Shown piece by piece: positions 25,505 through 33,207 of a stretch of DNA of 57,328 bases. Every line of letters begins with the position of its first letter. The stretch's first letter is position 1. The notes beneath the pieces were generated by a model that was not told the DNA's origin, ran no database searches, and saw only the letters and a program-made list of their open reading frames with translations. The position numbers were made by a program, and so were the translations under genes. Source of the stretch: Pseudomonadota bacterium (GTDB lineage: Bacteria; Pseudomonadota; Gammaproteobacteria; Steroidobacterales; Steroidobacteraceae); assembly GCA_963205255.1 (NCBI GenBank), contig CAUJIK010000071.1, positions 1 through 57,328 on the forward strand. The letters are read 5' to 3'.

Positions 25505-28500
25505 CTACTGCCTCGGGCGTGCTCCGCCACGCGTGCCGGCGAGCCGCTCCAGCAGGCGCATGGCGAAGGCCACGCGCTCGGCCTCGGGCGCGCCGCCGGC
25601 GACGCGCAGCTTCAGCGAGCCCTCCAGGCGGAAGGTGCGCGGTTCCTGCTGTATCAGGCGGATCACCACGCCCGGGTCCACCTGGTTCTGCTCCGCGAAG
25701 GTCACGTGCGCGGTCTGCCCCGAGACATCCAGGCGGCGCAGCCCCAGGGCGCGGCAGCGCTGGGTGAGGCGCGCCGACTGCAGCAGATTGTGCGCTGCGG
25801 GCGGCAGCTCGCCGAAGCGGTCGCCGATCTCGGTCTGCAGTTCGTCGAGCGCCTGGGAATCGGGCGCGGCCGCGATGCGCTTGTAGAGCGTGAGGCGCGT
25901 CTGCACATCGCCGATGTAGGTGTCGGGCAGCAGGCAGGGCAGGTGCAGGTTCACCTCCGTGGCGGCGGCCAGCGGCCGATCCAGCTCCGGTTCGCGGCCA
26001 TCCTTCAGCGCCTGCACCGCGGTCTGCAGCATGTCCAGGTACATCGAAAGGCCCACTTCATGCCCGTCGCCGCTTTGCGCGTCGCCGAGGAATTCACCGG
26101 CGCCGCGGATCTCCAGATCCTGTGTCGCGAGCGCAAAGCCCGCGCCCAGTTCCTCCAGCGACTCGATGGCGGTGAGGCGCCGCTCGGCGTCCGCGGTGAG
26201 GGTGCGCCGCGATTTGATGAACAGGTAGGCATAGGCGCGGTGATGCGAGCGTCCGACACGGCCGCGCAGCTGATGCAGCTGCGCAAGCCCCAGGCGATCG
26301 GCCAGGTTGATCATGATGGTGTTGGCGGTGGGCACGTCGATGCCGCTTTCGATGATGGTCGTGCACAGCAGCACATCGAAGCGTCGGTGATAGAAATCCA
26401 CCATCAGCTGTTCCAGCTCGCGCTCGCGCATCTGTCCGTGCCCGATGCGAATGCGCGCGTCGGGCAGCAGCTTCTGCAGATCCTCGGCGACCTTTTCGAT
26501 GGTCTGTATCTCGTTGTGCACGAAATACACCTGGCCGCCGCGGCGCAGCTCGCGCGAAGCCGCCTCGCGGATCAGCGCGCTGTCCCATTCCGAAACGAAG
26601 GTCTTGATCGCCACGCGTCCGGCGGGCGGCGTGGTGATCAGCGAAAGATCGCGCAGTCCGCCGAGGGCCATGTTCAGCGTGCGCGGGATGGGCGTCGCGG
26701 TGAGCGTCAGCGCATGCACCTCGGCACGCAATGTCTTGATGCGCTCCTTGTCGCGCACGCCGAAGCGGTGCTCTTCGTCGATGATCAGCAGCCCCAGGTC
26801 CTTGAACTTCGCATCCGCGTGCAGCAGGCGGTGGGTGGCGATGAGGATGTCGATGCGGCCGGAGCTCAGCCCTTCGAGGATGTCGTTCGATGCCTTGCCG
26901 GAGCGGAAGCGCGACAGGCATTCGATGCGCACCGGCAGGTCGGCGAAGCGGTCGCGGAAGTTGGCCAGATGCTGTTCGGCAAGCAGCGTGGTGGGCGCCA
27001 GCATCGCCACCTGCCGGCCCGCCTGCACCGCCACGAAAGCGGCGCGCATCGCCACCTCGGTCTTGCCGAAACCTACGTCGCCGCACACCACGCGGTCCAT
27101 GGGCCGCTCGCCGCCGAGGTCGGCGATGACGGCGCGGATGGCGTCGCCCTGATCGGCTGTCTCCTCGAAGGGAAAGGCCGCGGCAAAGCTGCGGTAGTCC
27201 TTCTCGTCGAGACGCAGCGGCGTGCCCTGCTGGGCCTGGCGCCGCGCATAGAGATCGAGCAGATCGGCCGCGACATCGCGTACCTTCTCGGCGGCCGCGC
27301 GGCGCGCGCGCGCCCACTGGTCGGTGCCGAGCTTGTGCAGCGGCGCGGTTTCCGCGGCCGCGCCGGTGTAGCGGTTGACCTGGTGCAGCGCCGCCACCGG
27401 AACATAGATGCGATCGCCGCCGGCGTATTCGATGACGAGGAATTCACCTTCCTGCCCGGCCACCTGCATGGTCTGCAGTTCGACATAGCGGCCGACGCCG
27501 TATTCCTCGTGCACCACCGGCGCGCCGCGGGTGAGGTCCTGCAGATCACGCAGGATGGCGGCAGGGTCCAGCTGCGAACGCCGGCGGCGGCGCTCCTGCT
27601 GGGCGCGCTGTCCGAACAGCTCCGCATCCGCCAGCAGCCTCAGCGGTGGATCATCCATCACCAGACCGCCCACACCCGGGGCGACAGTGAGGCCGAGACG
27701 GCAGTCGTCGTCGAGAAAGGCCTGCCAGCCGGCCACGCCGCGGAACTTCAGCCCCGCGTTGCGCAGCAGATCCTGCAGCAACTCGCGCCGGCCGGCGGAA
27801 TCGGCCATCAGCAACGTGCGGCGGCTTTCCCCGCCGTTCACCAGTGCCGCGAGCGGCGCCAGCGGATGCTCCGCGGCAGGATCGAGGCGGATGGCGGGAG
27901 CAGGGTGCAGACTTGCGGCCTGCGCGGCCACGCCTTCCTGAGGACCAATGGCGATGCGCGGCCACTGCGCCAGCTGCACGCCGAGCGCATCAGGGTCCAG
28001 GTACAGCTCCGCCGGGTCCAGCAGCGGATGCTCGATGTCGTGGCGCCGCTCGTCGTGGCGTTCGGCCACGCTGGCTGCGCTGCGCGCGGCCTCATCCTGC
28101 CAGCTGGCGTCGGTGACGAGGGTGCTGCCCGCGGGCAGGTAATCGAACAGGGTGGCCGTGCCCTCGAAGAACAGCGGCAGGTAAAACTCCACGCCGGGCG
28201 GCGCGACACCGGGGCGGATGTCGCGGTAGATGGCGGTGCGCGTGGGGTCGCCCTCGAAGCGGATGCGGAAGCGGCGACGGAAGGCGCGGCAGCCTTCCTC
28301 GTCCAGCGGAAACTCGCGCGCCGGCAGCAGCCGCACGCGATCGAGCTTTTCCAGCGAGCGCTGCGTCTCCGGGTCGAATTCGCGGATGCTGTCGATTTCC
28401 TCGTCCAGCAGGTCGATGCGCAGCGGCGCGTGATGCCCCATGGGGAACACGTCGAACAGCGAGCCGCGCAGCGCGAACTCGCCGGGCGTGGCCACCTGAG

Positions 28501-28963
28501 CCACGCTGGCATAGCCGGCCTGCGTCAGGCGCTCGCGCGCGGCTTCAAGGCCGAAGCTCTGGCCCGTCGCCACTTCGAAGCTGCGGGCTTCGACGAACTG
28601 GCGCGGGGGCAGGCGCTGCAGCAGCGTCTCGATGCTGACCAGCAGGATCCCGGCGCGCAGTGCCGGCAGGCGCGCCAGCGTCGCAAGGCGCTCCGAGACC
28701 AGGTCCGGCAGCGGCGAGAAGCGGTCATAGGGCAGCACTTCCCAGTCCGGGAAGCGCAGCAGCGGCAATTCGGGCGGCAGGAAGAAGCGCAGTGCATCGG
28801 CCAGCTGATCCAGCGCCCGGGCGTCGGGTGTCACCACCACCCACAGGCGCCCGCTGTCACTGGCTGCACGCGCCAGAGCCAGTGCCTGGGCGGCCGGATG
28901 CAGCGGCGGCCAGGGCTGGGACGAGGCGGCGGAAACGGGTACGGGGAATTCGGAAGGAGGCAT
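25505..28963 (-). CDS. mfd: Transcription-repair coupling factor Mfd
   Basis: Mfd is an ATP-dependent DNA translocase that removes RNA polymerase stalled at lesions and recruits UvrA. The 1152-residue product contains the UvrB-like N-terminal module (LLRFPDWEVLPYDRFSP) and the CarD-like RNA polymerase interaction domain (GAPVVHEEYGVGRYVELQ). Helicase motifs follow: Walker A GDVGFGKTEVAM, DEEH in IIDEEHRFGVRDKE, TATPIPRTLNMA and QLRGRVGRSHHRAYAY. A C-terminal TRCF domain completes it. The ATG at 28963 gives near-E. coli length; an ATG at 29008 would add 15 residues. Confidence 0.97.
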   Translation of the reverse strand: MPPSEFPVPVSAASSQPWPPLHPAAQALALARAASDSGRLWVVVTPDARALDQLADALRFFLPPELPLLRFPDWEVLPYDRFSPLPDLVSERLATLARLPALRAGILLVSIETLLQRLPPRQFVEARSFEVATGQSFGLEAARERLTQAGYASVAQVATPGEFALRGSLFDVFPMGHHAPLRIDLLDEEIDSIREFDPETQRSLEKLDRVRLLPAREFPLDEEGCRAFRRRFRIRFEGDPTRTAIYRDIRPGVAPPGVEFYLPLFFEGTATLFDYLPAGSTLVTDASWQDEAARSAASVAERHDERRHDIEHPLLDPAELYLDPDALGVQLAQWPRIAIGPQEGVAAQAASLHPAPAIRLDPAAEHPLAPLAALVNGGESRRTLLMADSAGRRELLQDLLRNAGLKFRGVAGWQAFLDDDCRLGLTVAPGVGGLVMDDPPLRLLADAELFGQRAQQERRRRRSQLDPAAILRDLQDLTRGAPVVHEEYGVGRYVELQTMQVAGQEGEFLVIEYAGGDRIYVPVAALHQVNRYTGAAAETAPLHKLGTDQWARARRAAAEKVRDVAADLLDLYARRQAQQGTPLRLDEKDYRSFAAAFPFEETADQGDAIRAVIADLGGERPMDRVVCGDVGFGKTEVAMRAAFVAVQAGRQVAMLAPTTLLAEQHLANFRDRFADLPVRIECLSRFRSGKASNDILEGLSSGRIDILIATHRLLHADAKFKDLGLLIIDEEHRFGVRDKERIKTLRAEVHALTLTATPIPRTLNMALGGLRDLSLITTPPAGRVAIKTFVSEWDSALIREAASRELRRGGQVYFVHNEIQTIEKVAEDLQKLLPDARIRIGHGQMRERELEQLMVDFYHRRFDVLLCTTIIESGIDVPTANTIMINLADRLGLAQLHQLRGRVGRSHHRAYAYLFIKSRRTLTADAERRLTAIESLEELGAGFALATQDLEIRGAGEFLGDAQSGDGHEVGLSMYLDMLQTAVQALKDGREPELDRPLAAATEVNLHLPCLLPDTYIGDVQTRLTLYKRIAAAPDSQALDELQTEIGDRFGELPPAAHNLLQSARLTQRCRALGLRRLDVSGQTAHVTFAEQNQVDPGVVIRLIQQEPRTFRLEGSLKLRVAGGAPEAERVAFAMRLLERLAGTRGGARPRQ

Positions 28964-29021
28964 CGATGCGGGATGAAGCGGGGGCGCCGCAGCATACCGG
29001 CCGGGCACCGGGCTGCCCAGT

Positions 29022-29074
29022 CTGGAAGACCTGGGCTCCGCGAGCTGGAAGACCTGGGCTCCGCGAGAGCCCAG
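29022..29074 (-). repeat. 23-bp tandem repeat with hairpin upstream of mfd
   Basis: A 23-bp unit (CTGGAAGACCTGGGCTCCGC plus GAG) occurs twice in direct tandem at 29022-29044 and 29045-29067. The second copy plus the following bases form an 8-bp stem (29054-29061 with 29067-29074). It lies between the small exported gene, which ends at 29109, and the mfd start. It may act as a terminator for the former. Confidence 0.65.
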
Positions 29075-29108
29075 GCCAGCCGAGCGTCAGATCATGGCCC
29101 GCGCGCTT

Positions 29109-29375
29109 CTAGCGCGAGGCGACGGCGTGGACGACGTGCTGGTACTCGAAATAGACGCTGAAACCGTTGTAGTCCCAGCGCGTGATCGGCGGCTGGCCCA
29201 CGGTGGCATGACGGTTCACCGGCGCGCCGAACTTTGCCTCGACGGCGGCCATCGAGCTGCCGCGGCGCGGGGTCTCGATCGAGCTCGGACGCAGTTGCAC
29301 CTGATCATCGACGACCAGCGTATCGGCCATCAGCGGCATGGCGGCCAGCAGGCCCAGGCAGAGCATGGCTTTCAT
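29109..29375 (-). CDS. Small exported protein, possibly BamE/SmpA-like
   Basis: The 88-residue product has a signal peptide (MKAMLCLGLLAAMPLMADT). The mature part of ~70 residues reads LRPSSIETPRRGSSMAAVEAK, then FGAP, ITRWDYNGFSVYFEYQHVVHAV. The pattern of a GxSMxxVExxFGxP helix followed by short strands resembles the small SmpA/OmlA fold, though with no lipobox. The function is not known. The ATG at 29375 fits the signal peptide. A TATAGT box at 29383-29388 ends 7 bp before the ATG, so the message may be leaderless. Confidence 0.6.
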   Translation of the reverse strand: MKAMLCLGLLAAMPLMADTLVVDDQVQLRPSSIETPRRGSSMAAVEAKFGAPVNRHATVGQPPITRWDYNGFSVYFEYQHVVHAVASR

Positions 29376-29500
29376 GTCGCCGACTATAGCAGCGCCGCGG
29401 CGCATGAGGCTCCCTGCCGCCGGCTGCGCGGACCCGGATCTGTGACCCGGGTCTCGAAACGGGCCGCGACAGCGCTCAGGCATGCTTTAATCGCCCACCC

Positions 29501-30748
29501 ATGTTCCGCCCGCTGCCCGTCTACATCGGCCTGCGCTACGCGCGCGCGCGCTCCCACAAGTTCTTCGTCTCCTTCATCACCTGGGTGTCGCTGCTGGGCG
29601 TGGCCGTGGGTGTGGCGACGCTGATCGTGATCCTGTCGGTGATGAATGGCCTGGAGTCCGAACTGCGTGACCGCCTGCTGACACTCACCGCGGCAGTGCG
29701 CGTGCAGGCCGAGCCGGGCGCGCAAACCGACTGGGAGCAATTGCGCCGCGAAGTGCAGGCCGCGCCTGGTGTTCAGCAGGTGACCCGCTACGCCGAGTTG
29801 CAGGCGCTGGCGGTGCGCCAGCCGGAGATGCTGCCGGTGATGCTGCGCGGCGCCGACCTCGGCGAGGACACGCAGCTGGCGCAGCTGATCTCGCAGCGCG
29901 AGCCCGATCGCGAACCGTTGCAGGATGATGGCCTGATGCTGGGCGCGCTGGTGGCGAACCAGCTCGGCGTGATGGTGGGAGATACGGTCACGCTGCTGGT
30001 GCCGGCGCTTGCCGCCGAGGGACTGCCGCAGGCGAGGCTGCGCGAGTTCCGCGTCACGGCGCTGTTCGAGGCCGGCATCCAGGACCATGACGCGCAGCTG
30101 GTCTTTGCTTCGCTGCCCACGCTGGCCGAGCTTGGCGCCGCGCGCTCCGGGTCGGTGGGGCTGGAGGTGCAGCTGCACGATGCCATGCAGGCGCCGCAGT
30201 CCGCCGCGGCACTGCGTGAATCATTGCGGCATGCCGGTCACCAGGACCTCACGGTGCGCGACTGGACCCAGGACCACGCCAGCTATTTCCGCGCCATCCG
30301 CATCGAGAAGACCATGATGGCGCTGATCCTGATGCTGGTCGTGGCCGTGGCGGCGTTCAACATCGTCGCCATGCTGGTGATGGTGGTGGCCGACAAGCGC
30401 ACCGATATCGCCATCCTGCGCACGCTGGGCGCGAGTCCGGCGCGGGTGGCCGGCATCTTCATCACCCAGGGTCTGGTGGTGGGCTGCGCCGGCGTGGCGC
30501 TGGGCGTGGCGCTGGGCGTGTGGCTGGCGCTGAATGTGGATGCGGTGCTGGGGCTGCTGGAGCGCCTGTTCGGGCTCACCGTGTTCGACGCCAATGTTTA
30601 CGTGATCTCGCGCGTGCCTTCCGAGCTGCATGGCGTCGATGTGGCGCTGATCGCGGGCACCGGGCTGTTGCTCACGCTGCTTGCCACCCTGTATCCGGCG
30701 CGCCGCGCGGCGGCGGTGCCGCCGGCCGAGGCGTTGCGCTATGAATAG
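29501..30748 (+). CDS. lolC: Lipoprotein-releasing ABC transporter permease (LolC/LolE)
   Basis: This is a 415-residue inner-membrane permease of the Lol system, which extracts outer-membrane-bound lipoproteins from the inner membrane. One N-terminal transmembrane helix (VSLLGVAVGVATLIVILSVM), a large periplasmic domain, and three C-terminal helices (~270-390) match LolC/E. The conserved cytoplasmic segment TDIAILRTLGASPARVAGIF and the ending YPARRAAAVPPAEALRYE are typical. A second paralogue and LolD follow in the same operon. Which copy is functionally LolC or LolE cannot be settled from sequence alone. Confidence 0.9.
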   Translation: MFRPLPVYIGLRYARARSHKFFVSFITWVSLLGVAVGVATLIVILSVMNGLESELRDRLLTLTAAVRVQAEPGAQTDWEQLRREVQAAPGVQQVTRYAELQALAVRQPEMLPVMLRGADLGEDTQLAQLISQREPDREPLQDDGLMLGALVANQLGVMVGDTVTLLVPALAAEGLPQARLREFRVTALFEAGIQDHDAQLVFASLPTLAELGAARSGSVGLEVQLHDAMQAPQSAAALRESLRHAGHQDLTVRDWTQDHASYFRAIRIEKTMMALILMLVVAVAAFNIVAMLVMVVADKRTDIAILRTLGASPARVAGIFITQGLVVGCAGVALGVALGVWLALNVDAVLGLLERLFGLTVFDANVYVISRVPSELHGVDVALIAGTGLLLTLLATLYPARRAAAVPPAEALRYE

Positions 30749-30757
30749 GCGCCGCCG

Positions 30758-32011
30758 ATGAAGCTCACCGATCGCTACGAATGGCTGCTCGGCACGCGCT
30801 ACCTGCGCTCGGGGCAGCGGCGCGGCTTCCTGTCGTTCATCACCGTGATCAGCGCCGTGGGCCTGATGCTGGGTGTGGCGGTGCTGGTGGTGGTGCTGTC
30901 GGTGATGAACGGCTTTGAAGCCGAGCTGCGCCAGCGCATCCTCAGCGTCACTTCCCATGCGACGCTGATGGGTCTGGAAGGGCCGTTGCCCGACTGGCGC
31001 GAGGCGCGCGAACGCGCGCAGCAGACGCCGGGCGTCGTGGCCGCCGTTCCATATGTGGAATCGCGCGCCATGCTGGCCGCGGGCCAGCGTCTGGCTGGCG
31101 CCCAGCTGCGCGGCATCCTGCCCGCCGAAGAAGCGCGCGCCGTGGGCATCGGCCGCTCGCTGGTGGAGGGTTCACTCGATGACCTGCAGGCCGGCCGCTG
31201 GCGCATCGTGCTGGGTGAGGCGCTGGCGAGGGAGCTGGGCGTGGGCGTGGGCGGCGAGGTGGTGGTCATCGTGCCGGAGGGCACGGTCACGCCCACCGGC
31301 ATCGTGCCTCGCATGCGTCGCTTCACGGTCAGCGGCGTGTTCCGCTCCGGCATGTATGAATACGACCGTGGCCTCGGCCTGCTGCATGCCACGGATGCCG
31401 CGCGCCTGTTCCATCTGGGTGATGCCATGAGCGGCGTGCGGTTGGCGCTGGAAGATCCGTTGCGCGCGCCGCAGATGGTGCGGCAGCTGGCGCTGGATCT
31501 GGGCGGCGGCTATTACGTCAGCGACTGGACGCGCAACCACGCCAATTTCTTCCGCTCCATACAGTCGGCCAAGTCCATGCTGTTCGTGATCCTGTCGATG
31601 ATCGTCGCCATCGCGGCCTTCAACATCGTCGCCACGCTGGTGATGGTGGTGAAGGAGAAGCAGCCGGACATCGCCATCCTGCGTACGCTGGGGGCCGGGC
31701 CGCGCAATATCCTCGCGGCCTTCGTGGTGCAGGGCGGGGTGATCGGCGCGGTGGGCGTGGTGCTGGGAATCGGTGCCGGCGCGCTGCTGGCGGCCAACCT
31801 CGAGAGACTGGTGCATTTGATTGAAAGGGTGTTCGGCGTGCAGTTTCTCGATGCCAGCGTTTATTTCATGAGCGATCTGCCGGCGCAGGTCTCCCTCAAC
31901 GATGTGTGGCGTGTGGCCGCGGTGGCGTTGCTGCTGTCGCTGCTGGCCACGCTGTATCCGGCATGGCGGGCGGCGCGGCTGCTGCCCGCGGAGGCATTGC
32001 GTCATGACTGA
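30758..32011 (+). CDS. lolE: Lipoprotein-releasing ABC transporter permease (second LolC/LolE paralogue)
   Basis: A 417-residue paralogue of the preceding permease with the same layout: N-terminal helix VGLMLGVAVLVVVLSVMNGF, periplasmic domain, and C-terminal helices with PDIAILRTLGAGPRNILAAF. It ends in YPAWRAARLLPAEALRHD. Its start is 9 bp after the first copy, and it overlaps lolD by 8 bp. Together they would form the LolCDE heterodimeric permease. The order permease-permease-ATPase differs from E. coli lolCDE. Confidence 0.9.
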   Translation: MKLTDRYEWLLGTRYLRSGQRRGFLSFITVISAVGLMLGVAVLVVVLSVMNGFEAELRQRILSVTSHATLMGLEGPLPDWREARERAQQTPGVVAAVPYVESRAMLAAGQRLAGAQLRGILPAEEARAVGIGRSLVEGSLDDLQAGRWRIVLGEALARELGVGVGGEVVVIVPEGTVTPTGIVPRMRRFTVSGVFRSGMYEYDRGLGLLHATDAARLFHLGDAMSGVRLALEDPLRAPQMVRQLALDLGGGYYVSDWTRNHANFFRSIQSAKSMLFVILSMIVAIAAFNIVATLVMVVKEKQPDIAILRTLGAGPRNILAAFVVQGGVIGAVGVVLGIGAGALLAANLERLVHLIERVFGVQFLDASVYFMSDLPAQVSLNDVWRVAAVALLLSLLATLYPAWRAARLLPAEALRHD

Positions 32012-32699
32012 GCGGGTGCTCGAAGCGGCGGATCTCACGCGCGGTTTCCGCGAGGGCGGCGGAGTGCTGCAGGTGCTGCGCGGCCTGGACCTGACCATCC
32101 ATGCCGGCGAGCGGCTTGCCATCGTCGGCTCTTCGGGTTCCGGCAAGACCACGCTGCTGCAATTGCTGGGCGGCCTCGACCGGCCCGATTCCGGCAGCGT
32201 GCGCATCGACGGCCGCGACATCCACGCGCTGCCGGAAACCGAGCGCTGCCAGCTGCGCAACCGCACGCTGGGTTTTGTCTACCAGTTCCATCATCTGCTG
32301 CCCGAGTTCTCGGCGCTCGAGAACGTCGCGATGCCCTTGCTGGTGCGGCGCGAGCCGCCGGCGGTGGCGCGCGCGCGCGCCGCCGAAGTGCTGGGGCAGG
32401 TCGGACTTTCGGAGCGGCTCACACACCGCCCGCATCAGCTCTCCGGTGGAGAGCGGCAGCGCGCGGCCGTGGCGCGGGCACTGGTGGCCCAGCCGCGGCT
32501 GGTGCTGGCCGATGAGCCCACGGGCAATCTGGACGGCGCCAATGCCGCGCAGGTCTTCGATCTGCTGCTGGCGTTGAATCGCACGCACGACACCAGTCTG
32601 GTAGTCGTCACACACGATCCGCGCCTTGCGGCGCGCATGGACCGGATTCTGGTGCTGGAAGGCGGAAAACTGTGCGAACAGGGCGCAATCAGCGCCTGA
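32004..32699 (+). CDS. lolD: Lipoprotein-releasing system ATP-binding protein LolD
   Basis: LolD is a 231-residue ABC ATPase that drives lipoprotein release with the two permeases upstream. Walker A GSSGSGKTT, Q-loop YQFHHLLPEFSALENV, signature LSGGERQR, Walker B LVLADEPTGNLD and switch His VVVTHD are all present. The ATG at 32004 overlaps the end of the permease gene. Its last 11 bp overlap the convergent DUF2062 gene. Confidence 0.95.
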   Translation: MTERVLEAADLTRGFREGGGVLQVLRGLDLTIHAGERLAIVGSSGSGKTTLLQLLGGLDRPDSGSVRIDGRDIHALPETERCQLRNRTLGFVYQFHHLLPEFSALENVAMPLLVRREPPAVARARAAEVLGQVGLSERLTHRPHQLSGGERQRAAVARALVAQPRLVLADEPTGNLDGANAAQVFDLLLALNRTHDTSLVVVTHDPRLAARMDRILVLEGGKLCEQGAISA

Positions 32700-33207
32700 C
32701 GCGGGCGCGGCGCGCGGTTACTCTGCTCCCGACGCTCCAGCGCCAGGTCAGCTCCAGCAGCCAGCGCCCGGCGAGGCCGAGCACGATGGCGCACACCAGG
32801 CAGCCGACCAGAAACGGTTTCCAGATGCTGCCCAGGCCGTGCCCCAGCCAGTTCCATCCCAGTTCGAAGGCGAAGTTCCCCGGGGGCGTGCCCAGCAGGA
32901 ATGCGCCGACCCGGTAGGCGAAGTAGTAGATCGGCACGGCGGTGAAAGGATTCACGATGAACATGGTCACGACCATCGCCGGCACATTCAGGTGCAGCAG
33001 CATGGCCGCGATGAGGCCCAGCGGCAGGTGCATGGGCAGCGGGATGAACTGGATGGCGATGCCCACACCGAATGCCGAAGTGATGGCGCGGCGGTTCACC
33101 GACCACAGTCGCGAGTCGCGCAGCTTGGGGCCAAGTATCTCCACATAGCGGCTGTGGCGGACACGTTCGGCGACCGGCCGGAGGCGGTTGAACATTCGTC
33201 TTGGCAT
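32689..33207 (-). CDS. DUF2062 membrane protein
   Basis: The 172-residue protein has several hydrophobic segments and the family blocks RAITSAFGVGIAIQFIPLP, then HLPLGLIAAMLLHLNVPAMV and VNPFTAVPIYYFAYRVG. DUF2062 genes are often found between lol and comEC genes in gammaproteobacteria. It is convergent with lolD and divergent from comEC, its 5' end overlapping the longest comEC frame by 20 bp. A start at 33195 (MFNRL) would shrink that overlap. Its function is unknown. Confidence 0.85.
   Translation of the reverse strand: MPRRMFNRLRPVAERVRHSRYVEILGPKLRDSRLWSVNRRAITSAFGVGIAIQFIPLPMHLPLGLIAAMLLHLNVPAMVVTMFIVNPFTAVPIYYFAYRVGAFLLGTPPGNFAFELGWNWLGHGLGSIWKPFLVGCLVCAIVLGLAGRWLLELTWRWSVGSRVTARRARVRR

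Noticed and set aside
25493..29161. Very long plus-strand open frame (over 1200 codons) opposite mfd
   Set aside because: It is the antisense shadow of mfd. The translation is rich in Arg, Gln, His and Ala without domains, as expected from codon bias in GC-rich DNA, and the opposite strand carries every Mfd motif.
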